Shown here in pieces: positions 9,745 through 17,852 of a stretch of 22,312 bases of DNA. Every line of letters begins with the position of its first letter. Within the stretch, counting starts at the first letter, position 1. Both the position numbers and the translations under genes were made by a program. The stretch is from positions 519,720-542,031 of the forward strand of contig BJOX01000051.1 of the NCBI GenBank assembly GCA_009731375.1, written 5' to 3'. This DNA comes from Paulinella micropora. Taxonomy: Eukaryota; Cercozoa; Imbricatea; Euglyphida. Under the pieces are notes generated by a model. That model was not told where the DNA came from and ran no database searches. It was given only the letters and a program-made list of their open reading frames with translations.

Positions 9745-10437
9745 GACAGGATATAGTAAGGGCCAACCCGCAGGCTGACCTTCAAGTTTTTTTCATACAT
9801 TGAAATATATATTTTTCATAACGAAATCAAAGATTAATTCGTATTAAAACGTTTTAAAAAAATTTGGATGAAATCCGCAACTTTATCCGTTACTTATAAC
9901 GGTTTTTTCGACTGTTATCCCATTTTACACCAAAAATACACTAATCAACGTTCTGGTCTAGTTTTCAGCGCACAGGATTTGTTGTTTTCAATAAAAAATT
10001 TTGTTTTATTATTGGAAAACATATTCAAACTATTTCCTTTAAAGTTTTGAAATTATTTCAAGTTTTCAAACTGCTTAACGGTAGTTTACACCTTTCATAC
10101 ACCTTTCATACACCTTTCATACACCGTTCATACACTTTTATGCACATCGGCTACCAAACACCTTCAAGCAATGTTTTTTTGCAGTAAAACTAAATAATAA
10201 ATTAATTTATTATGATTTTGATGTTTTTGAATTTCAAATTCAAATTATATTTGAATTTATAACCGTTAGTGATACAGTTGGTGACTCTCGTGACTGAACT
10301 GTGGCAAAGTAAATTAAAATTGTACGCAAACACTGTTACAATAAAATACATTAATTAATAAAACTAAATATATAATATATTCACTTATTTAATTATTTTG
10401 ATATTTTTTCAAATTATTTTTGAATTTGTAACCGTTA
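9745..10437 (+). repeat. Left terminal inverted repeat
   Basis: Pairs with 17073-17767 in reverse complement. Matches include the outer GACAGGATATAGTAAGGGCC, the A/T-rich middle, the TACACC iteron block and the inner AACCGTTAG region. Differences are mostly small indels. The iteron block has four full units here against six on the right. A second, diverged copy of the motif TTGAATTT-GTAACCGTTAGTGA occurs at about 10421, 170 bp after the first (about 10251), so the subterminal region is itself internally repeated up to about 10510. Confidence 0.9.
10087..10136 (+). promoter_or_regulatory. TACACC iterons in the left inverted repeat (candidate transposase-binding sites)
   Basis: TACACC starts at 10087, 10098, 10109 and 10120, exactly 11 bp apart, with a variant TACACT at 10131. 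The repeat unit is TACACCTTTCA. An 11-bp phase puts each copy on nearly the same face of the helix. Confidence 0.6.
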
Positions 10438-10751
10438 GTGAGACCGTTACAGTCGGGAACGGTGGCAAAATACGTTGAACTTTACGCAAACGCAGTGTCA
10501 CAATAAAAATATATCATTACCAAACTTCACACTCAACAATTGACTATTAATAAAATTGAAACAAAGCATCATAGCTGATTCTAAGAAAATATTGAAACAT
10601 AGATCATATACTTCCGGAACACACGTGTGCCGGATTGTGAAGCACATAAGTAATGTTACAGTCACGTCGCATCTGTGGATGCAGATCATATACACATGAT
10701 ATTAACTGAAATATTAATAATTCTGACTTGATTTCAAGGAAAAAGAAATAT
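10438..10751. other. A/T-rich subterminal region, no gene seen
   Basis: About 310 bp between the inner edge of the left inverted repeat and the polyadenylation signal of the leftward gene. It holds the second copy of the subterminal motif, and nothing coding that I can support. Confidence 0.5.
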
Positions 10752-10757
10752 TTATTG
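10752..10757 (-). promoter_or_regulatory. Polyadenylation signal AATAAA (minus strand)
   Basis: TTTATT on the + strand reads AATAAA on the minus strand, about 45 bp past the stop of the coiled-coil gene. Confidence 0.6.
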
Positions 10758-10801
10758 AATACAAATAGATGTTAAGTTAGAAACAATTGTATATTAGGCA
10801 A

Positions 10802-13396
10802 TCAACGTCGCTCAGTTCGCTGCTTTTTGGAACGAGGCTCAGGAGAGACATCTTCATCTCGGCTTGACCTGCGGCGGTCTTTTCCTCGTTTGCGTTCAAC
10901 ACTGGGAGGATGGCGCCGCTGAGAACTCTCAGACTCTGACTCTGAAACATAATTATGTTCATCGCGATCCTCGTCGCGGCGGCTTCTTTTGTAGCGATAA
11001 TCATCACTGCCGCCGCGCTTGGCCGATCCCTTTGCAATTGTCAACCTTTCGCGATATAGGCTCAACTTCTGTTCCAAAGCATTCATTTTCGTCTCCAGTA
11101 CCTCCGTCTCCAATTTGGCTACTTCGACCTCACCTTCTGCTTTTACACATTTTCTTTGCCATTCACTACTTTCCTTTTTGAGCTTCTCCACCTGCTTGTC
11201 CAAATCCTTCTTTGCCTACAGCAACGTCGACACACCAACGACATAAAACAGACGGGCAAATAGAATCATGACCTTTTCAGCAGCCTCCTTGTCATGAAGG
11301 GCAGCGTTGCGCTCCTCCACCGCAGCAGCCTTTTCCTCAGCGTACTTTCTCTTGAGCTATCCAATACAATGCAAAAGATAAGTAACGAGAGAAAGAAAAC
11401 AGTACCCTATCTGCATTTTTCACTTTATTGTTGAGTTTGTTTATGGCAGCCTGCTGACTCTCAAGCCTCGTCTCCAACTCCATGCATTTTGCGGCGTCCA
11501 ATTTCAACTCATCGCTGTCATGGTCGCAGGCGTTGTCCACTGCATCTTTAAGCTTGGCTTCTAGGTCGGCCACTTTATTATCCAAGACGTTCTTTGATCT
11601 CGATGAACTTCTCGGAATTCTGAGCCAAAGTTGCAGCCAAACTTTTGATGTTTTCCTTCTTTTCTCCAACGTCCTGAACCAACTAAGGGCACAAGCCAGT
11701 CAATGTGATCATAAGGTAGTAGTACTAGTTTGAAAAAGCATAGTACCTCGTTAAGTTTTTTTTCCAACTCAGCGGATTGGGTCCTGGCATGAATCAATTC
11801 CTTCATGGTTGCGTTGCCGCTGCCGCTGGGGGGCTGGGGAGCATCTGAAACAGGTAGGTCACGCAAAGAAATGGCACGACCTATGTATCCCGCCAATACA
11901 TCACGGTTTTGCCTGTCAACCTCAGGGTCAGTGGTAGTAAGATCAAAACGCTTGGGCACATTAGGATCAGCCATCATTTTTGACAGCATGGACTGCATCT
12001 CCTCTGAAGGGAAACCATAAATGTCAGAAGTGCGGAAAGATGCAACGTATACTTCCTGCTTGTCGGGCGGGCCAGACAGAAAGGAACCAAGCTGACGTTG
12101 ATACGTTCTGGTCTTCTCATTATCCAGTTTGGTAGTGTGGCTCAAGACTTGCAGTGTGTGAACCAAAGCAAGAGTAGTGCCGGGATCCTTCAATGCTTCC
12201 GCCCTGGATTTCTTCTTCGCCGAAGATGCAAAATTCAAATTCCACGTAAACACCCCCGGACCAAGAGGATTGCTGCCGAGCCGAGCCTTGTCCAGCAAAA
12301 CAAGCNNNNNNNNNNNNNNNNNNNNNNNNNNNNNNNNNNNNNNNNNNNNNNNNNNNNNNNNNNNNNNNNNNNNNNNNNNNNNNNNNNNNNNNNNNNNNNN
12401 NNNNNNNNNNNNNNNNNNNNNNNNNNNNNNNNNNNNNNNNNNNNNNNNNNNNNNNNNNNNNNNNNNNNNNNNNNNNNNNNNNNNNNNNNNNNNNNNNNNN
12501 NNNNNNNNNNNNNNNNNNNNNNNNNNNNNNNNNNNNNNNNNNNNNNNNNNNNNNNNNNNNNNNNNNNNNNNNNNNNNNNNNNNNNNNNNNNNNNNNNNNN
12601 NNNNNNNNNNNNNNNNNNNNNNNNNNNNNNNNNNNNNNNNNNNNNNNNNNNNNNNNNNNNNNNNNNNNNNNNNNNNNNNNNNNNNNNNNNNNNNNNNNNN
12701 NNNNNNNNNNNNNNNNNNNNNNNNNNNNNNNNNNNNNNNNNNNNNNNNNNNNNNNNNNNNNNNNNNNNNNNNNNNNNNNNNNNNNNNNNNNNNNNNNNNN
12801 NNNNNNNNNNNNNNNNNNNNNNNNNNNNNNNNNNNNNNNNNNNNNNNNNNNNNNNNNNNNNNNNNNNNNNNNNNNNNNNNNNNNNNNNNNNNNNNNNNNN
12901 NNNNNNNNNNNNNNNNNNNNNNNNNNNNNNNNNNNNNNNNNNNNNNNNNNNNNNNNNNNNNNNNNNNNNNNNNNNNNNNNNNNNNNNNNNNNNNNNNNNN
13001 NNNNNNNNNNNNNNNNNNNNTGTGTGTGTGTGTGTGTGAAAACAACAAGCAAACGTTGTTTACTTTTACAGTATTGGTGTCAGCTGGATGCTGCTCAAGG
13101 CGAGTTTCATCCACCTCCAAATGCAAGAATTCCTTGACACGGTTTTCCCTGGTGTCGCCATCGGCTATGCCGCAAGGAAGGTCGAAAGCCAACCAGGGTG
13201 GAGACTGCAGCGTCAAAGGGAGCAAGGACTTGGTATTCTGGCCCGAGGTCTGAGCTGTCTGATTCGCAGACGTCCGAGGTCCAAATGCGTGTGCCAGTTG
13301 GGCGGTTGGTCCAAGCACGTTGGGGCGGCCTTGCTTGTCGTCGTCTTCTCCTTCAGCTGGAACAGCAGGGAGAGGATTTTTCAGTCTAAGTATCGC
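10802..13396 (-). CDS. Coiled-coil protein with RS-rich C-terminus, transposon accessory gene
   Basis: The minus-strand exons are 13396-13070, an unknown part inside a 715-N gap, (gap)12305-11747, 11682-11406, 11356-11273 and 11215-10802. Introns of 64, 49 and 57 bp are all GT-AG in phase 0. The first visible part is acidic (AEGEDDDKQGRPN) and contains SPPWLAFDLPCGIADGD. The middle has SFLSGPPDKQEVYVASFRTS and a Pro/Asp-rich segment. From about 11780 to 11040 the product is a long heptad-like coiled coil. The C-terminus is Arg/Ser/Glu-rich (RSRRDEDRDEHNYVSESESE), likely nuclear. One frameshift at a GG pair (11582-11583) interrupts the coil while both sides stay coil-like. The 5' start is unresolved: the first visible exon follows CTTTTTAG. 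The role is unknown; its place in the element suggests a transposition helper or regulator. Confidence 0.65.
12306..13020. other. 715-N assembly gap
   Basis: Unknown sequence inside the leftward transposon gene. Its right edge is a TG/CA microsatellite within an intron whose donor (GTAAAAG on the minus strand) is at 13069. At least one exon boundary is hidden here. Confidence 0.98.
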
Positions 13397-13881
13397 CTAA
13401 AAAGATTTTGCATGTTGCCTAAAAAGTACAACAGACTGTTGAAGAGCAAGGAATCAGATGCTATATGAACAGAGACAATCGGTGGTAAAGAACGTGACCT
13501 GTGTTGAAAGGTGTTCTCTTGGTGTCTTTTCAAACTCGAGAGATGTGGGACTGCTTTCCCCCCAACCCGTACACCGTTGCTAAAACCGCCAAAAACGTTA
13601 CCAACATTGAGAGGTGTAGTTTTTGTAAAATGAAACAAAAAGGGGTGGTTTTCACTAGTGAGAGCAGCGGCCCACCCGTAACGAAATTTTCTTGAATTTT
13701 TACACCACCGTACACCTTCGTACACCAACAGTACACCAACAGTACACCAGCATACACCGTTCAATCTCCTGCTTGCTGTGTTTACTTTTACGATACAAAA
13801 TTCACTGTGTGATCTGTCTGTCATTTCCCCCTTCTGATCCATAATTTTCCAACCCCAAATTTTTGCACATTCTGTAGTTGT
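13397..13881. promoter_or_regulatory. Divergent promoter region of the transposon
   Basis: The 485 bp lie between the first visible exon of the leftward gene and the ATG of the rightward transposase gene. No credible coding frame is present. It holds the TACACC iteron block described separately. An untranslated first exon of the leftward gene may also lie here. No clear TATA box was identified. Confidence 0.55.
13701..13763 (+). promoter_or_regulatory. TACACC iterons in the divergent promoter
   Basis: TACACC starts at 13701, 13711, 13721, 13732, 13743 and 13753, spaced 10 or 11 bp. The last unit, TACACCGTTCA, is identical to one in the left inverted repeat (10120-10130). The block sits about 120 bp upstream of the transposase ATG. 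Confidence 0.65.
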
Positions 13882-14432
13882 ATGCTGCGGCCAAAAGGAA
13901 AATGGAAGGCAAACGAACCGCGCATAGCTGCTCAAAAGCTCTCAGCGCGGCAACTGGTTTAGATTTTTTTGCTGTATTTGTCTTGTCTTATCGTTTCATG
14001 CTGGTGGTGTAGGCCGATGCTGCTCTCGGGCTGCCATCTTCGACGTCAACTACCTCGGCACATAGCAGTGATACCTCTTTGCCATTCACTGCTTCCAGTC
14101 AGCAAATGTGCCTCAGTGTGGAAAAAATATGTGGGAATGTCGAGCAAGGGCTTGATGTTTCGTTTTGCCTTAAGCAAAAGTCCAGTCTGTCGCCTCCTCC
14201 CAAGCCATCATCTCAGCTTACAGCAGTAAATCGTGTCATGCATGTCCTGGGAACAGAGGCGGGGCGAATGCAGTCAAATGATGTCATGTCCGAGCTGGCC
14301 AAATGGGGTTTTAGTTCTATAGTAAGAATTCTTGAGGCTACAGAAGGCATTGAGGATCCATCTCCGTCCACTGTGCCGCCTTATGTGTCGTCTTTGGTAG
14401 GGGAGGTTCTCTCTTTGTCTATCTTTTCTCTC

Positions 14433-14467
<35 letters not shown>

Positions 14468-17054
14468 CTTCCTCTCTTCTTTCTCTCTTCTCTCTTCTCT
14501 CTCTCTCTCTCTCTCTCTCTTCCTCTCTCTCTCTCCCTCTATCTCTGACATGTAAGTTTTGCACATACTAATACACAAAACTATACACACATGCTCTTTC
14601 TTATTTTTCCTCTATCTCTTTCTTTTTTTTTAGGTGCAACATTTGTTTGATCTTGGTCCTTTGTCAGCCACGCTCCTGGGTTGGGAATCTCAGTCTTTTA
14701 GCCTCTTTCCCAGCAGCAGTTTTGCCAGTGTTCCTGTTCAGTACGATCCCATCAGCCTTCAATTAGGAATGGATGCTTTTGGAATAGAGGAGTATTTTGC
14801 TGATGCCCATCCATCGCACGATCGGCACATTCGTTCGGGGCACCAGTACGTCTTATATTGCACAGAGGCCAAGGCATACCAGCAATATTGTGCAGATTAC
14901 AAAAGCTTTAAAACCGTTTTACCAGCCATTTGGAAGCATCCAGGATGGGGAGGGATTCGATTTTGAGCCGAGGCAAAGGAAACGAAGGACTGAGGAGCAG
15001 CTTAAATTAGCATTTGAGGCAGGTGAGGAAGGAGTCTGGCGGTGTGACGAGTGCAACCCTCCCAGCTACCATGTTATCCGTCTGGATTGGAAGGGCAAGG
15101 ATCACAAGTGCAGGCAGAGCTTACTCCAACGGATGCCCAGCAGAGCAAAGAGGCCTTTTCAGTCATTTGCAGTCAGCCCAAGATTGCAGGATCAGCCAGC
15201 TCGGTTGCGTAATAATCTGTCTGTGTACAAGGAGTATTTGTCAGAGAGGGAGAAGCTGCAACTTCTCAGCGTGTTTCTGTTTCGGTTTTGCCAACGTCGG
15301 CTACTCAGTCAGCAGGGGTCACATTTGCGCTCTCTCTCTCTCTCTCTCTCTGTCCGTCTGTCTCTCTCTTTCTTATTTCTTCTTGCTCGCAATCAGTTTG
15401 ACTGCATTGACCCCCAATTTTGTACCGTTGTTTGGATCTTCTCCTTTTTTCAGAGCGGATCTAAGCAACGAGTACAATCTTTAAATTTTCAGCCTCGTTG
15501 TGAGATCGTCCCGCCATGGTTGAGACTGTCACACTACGTTTGACTAATACATATATTATAGGACTCCAATCTTCAATGAAAGTCAAAGGCGATTAAAAGT
15601 GACAGCTGCGGATTTATTGGAACAAGCGGATTGGGGAATACTTGGTACATCCCAAATCAATCTTTACAAAACTCATTGGTCCTCCACTACTTTCTGACTT
15701 TACCCGTTTCACACAGCAGTTGTGGATTGAACACAGGCACAGCAAAGTCTGGAACAAGTGTCCGACGTGTATCGAATACACAAAAGACACTGCCAGGCTG
15801 GCTGCGATTCAGGAGAAAGAAGAGCAGTATAGATTATTGCCGGACAGAGTTATTTCTAATGAGGAGGAGGAAGAGAAAGAAGCCTTGATGGCAAAACTCG
15901 AAAAATCCGAGCATCATTTCCGTGCCAAACGAAATACTGAGTTTTACGCTGAAGACTTAGAGACTATAAGAGATGATGCCCGAACTGCAATCATTGTTGT
16001 AGATTTTTCCAGAATGAGCGTTGGAGGAGGGAAAACCAAAGATGTGAACGATTGCATAGCTGTGATTTTAAAAGGTGACGGAAGAGGAGGCGTGAAGAGA
16101 AAGTATGTTGACACACTACCTCACAAAGACGACGCTTACACATTCAACGACTATCATTTCTTTCGTCTATGGTTGTCTGAGATTTTAGAGAAAAAGATCA
16201 AAGGCATGGGGGTGGTGAAAGTGATATTATAGTCAGTGACAGACGGTGGAAGGAAACATTTCAAGCAAAGGTTTGCTTTGGCCGAGTTTAGTTTAATAAG
16301 AAAAAAACATGAGTGGCTACACTCAGCTGTTTGGAATTTTTGGGCATCTTATCACGGGAAAGCTTTATGCGACTCACATGCAGGAAAGATAGCAGAGATG
16401 GTGGCCTACATGGCTTTTCACCATGATTGGGTGTGGCAAGATTCGCGTGACTTGGCACACCTGATCCGGAATTATCTTTCCAACTCTGAAGTTATGCTCT
16501 TTGATGGTCTGATCGACCGATCAGAGAACTTCAAGCATAACGTCATAGGCATTACCGATCTTTGGAAGTATCATTTTTTTGAAAGCACTGACACTCCAGG
16601 GAAGCTCAAAATCGCGACTTTTCGTGATGAGCCTACCATTGTCTGGGCTTTCAAACTTAAGGATTCCGGCTCCTCTCGTGCTCCTGTTTGGGTGCCTAAT
16701 GCAGCAGCACTAGCACCAACTTCTTCTAGGCCTATTGAATCTAGAATTGAGCGTCCTTCGTATGTGTCTGATTCACATGTTCGCGCTCAGCGTGTTGAGC
16801 AAGCAAGGCGCCTAGGTCGCAAGCGTNNNNNNNNNNGTGATGAGCCTACCATTGTCTGGGCTTTCAAACTTAAGGATTCCGGCTCCTATCGTGCTCCCGT
16901 TTGGGTGCCTAATGCAGCAGCACTAGCACCAACTTCTTCTAGGCCTATTGAATCTAGAATTGAGCGTCCTTCGTATGTGTCTGATTCACATGTTCGCGCT
17001 CAGCGTGTTGAGCAAGCAAGGCGCCTAGGTCGCAAGCGTTGTAGGGACGGGTAG
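13882..17054 (+). CDS. DDE-like transposase of the 8-kb transposon, multi-exon, with frameshifts
   Basis: The exons 13882-13956, 14013-14396 and 14634 onward join in phase 0 (introns 56 and 237 bp). The start MLRPKGKWKANEPRIAAQKL is the only ATG whose frame joins exon 2. A Cys pair motif, VWRCDECNPPSY, lies near 15035 and CPTC near 15760. The catalytic part has VVDFSRMSVGGG (D at 16002-16004), then SDGG-x-KHF (D near 16238-16244), then SYHGKALCDSHAG (D at 16371-16373), an order expected of an RNase H-fold transposase. Frame changes occur near 14945, at the GGGG of 15633-15636, at the G5 run of 16208-16212 and at GACAGAC (16238-16244). The TAG at 16230 exists only in the shifted frame. Exon borders between about 15330 and 15562 are unresolved. 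AATAAA follows the stop by 2 bp. Superfamily not assigned. Confidence 0.65.
14400..14545 (+). repeat. Intronic (CT)n tract
   Basis: CT repeats in intron 14397-14633 of the transposase gene. The acceptor itself is preceded by a separate T-rich tract (TTTTTTTTAG). A second CT tract at about 15330-15370 lies in a probable further intron of the same gene. Confidence 0.9.
16624..17039 (+). repeat. 203-bp direct duplication across a 10-N gap
   Basis: 16624-16826 and 16837-17039 are the same 203 bp with two substitutions, separated by exactly 10 Ns (16827-16836). This duplicates the transposase C-terminal tail. Together with the identical pattern at two other 10-N gaps, it is best read as unmerged contig ends, so the real gene probably has one copy. 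Confidence 0.88.
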
Positions 17055-17056
17055 TT

Positions 17057-17062
17057 AATAAA
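17057..17062 (+). promoter_or_regulatory. Polyadenylation signal AATAAA of the transposase gene
   Basis: It starts two bases after the TAG stop (17052-17054) and about 10 bp before the inner border of the right inverted repeat. Confidence 0.55.
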
Positions 17063-17072
17063 ACGAATTTTC

Positions 17073-17767
17073 AACTGTTAGAAATTCAAAAATAATTTGA
17101 ATTTGTAATTTAAACATATCAAAATAATTAAATAAGTGAATATATTATTTAGTTTTATTAATTAATATATTTTTGGTGTGTGTTTGCCACCGTTCAGTCA
17201 CGAGAGTCTCCAACTGTCTCACTAACGGTTATAAATTCAAATATAATTTGAATTTGAAATTCAAAAACATCAAAATCATAATAAATTAATTTATTATTTA
17301 GTTTTACTGCAAAAAAACATTGCTTGAAGGTGTTTGGTAGCCGATGTGCATAAAAGTGTATGAAAGGTGTATGAAAGGTGTATGAAAGGTGTATGAAAGG
17401 TGTATGAAAGGTGTATGAAAGGTGTAAACTACCGTTAAGCAGTTTGAAAACTTGAAATAATGTCAAAACTTCAAAGGAAATAGTTTGAATATGTTTTCCA
17501 ATAATAAAACAAAAATTTTATTGAAAACAACAAATCCTGTGCGCTGAAAACTAGACCAGAACGTTGATTAGTGTATTTTTGGTGTAAAATGAGATAACAT
17601 TAAAAAAAACCGTTATAAGTAACGGAAAAAGTTGCGGATTTCATCCAAATTTTTTTTTAACGTTTTAATACGAATTAATCTTTGATTTCGTCATGAAAAA
17701 TATATATTTCAATGTATGAAAAAAACTTGAAGGTCAGCCTGCGGGTTGGCCCTTACTATATCCTGTC
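17073..17767 (-). repeat. Right terminal inverted repeat
   Basis: Reverse complement of 9745-10437. It includes GGTGTA iterons (the complement of TACACC) at 17366, 17377, 17388, 17399, 17410 and 17421, 11 bp apart, plus the variant AGTGTA at 17355. It has two more units than the left repeat, so copy number changed after or during insertion. Confidence 0.9.
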
Positions 17768-17852
17768 CTGTGATCTTGTCGGGTTGTATGTGCTGGTAGT
17801 CAAGTGTTGTAAATCTGCGATGTAGCGTGTGCGTGTTTCACTCTGTCTGCAG

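Larger units (their letters stand above)
9745..17767. mobile_element. 8-kb two-gene DNA transposon with about 695-bp terminal inverted repeats
   Basis: The sequence starting GACAGGATATAGTAAGGGCC at 9745 is present in reverse complement ending at 17767, and the match continues inward for nearly 700 bp on each side. Between the repeats lie two divergently transcribed genes, a leftward coiled-coil/RS protein and a rightward DDE-like transposase, separated by a 485-bp promoter region. Each gene has a polyadenylation signal near the inner border of its inverted repeat. The outermost 10 bp of each side (GACAGGATAT and ATATCCTGTC) could be part of the repeats. Alternatively they are two halves of a palindromic target, GACAGGATATCCTGTC, with ATAT duplicated, which would make the element 9755-17757. 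I cannot assign it to a known superfamily by eye. Confidence 0.88.

Noticed and set aside
16230-16232. In-frame TAG as a true end of the transposase or a recoded stop
   Set aside because: It appears only after the G5 run shifts the frame. The alternative frame reads DIIVSD directly into the catalytic motif without a stop.
16624-17039. A CRISPR-like or biologically duplicated C-terminal repeat
   Set aside because: There are only two copies, on either side of a 10-N gap, with the same pattern at two other gaps. This is an assembly overlap, and nothing else in the window suggests CRISPR.
9745-17767. Long terminal repeats of an LTR retrotransposon
   Set aside because: The repeats are inverted rather than direct, and no reverse transcriptase or gag-like gene lies between them.
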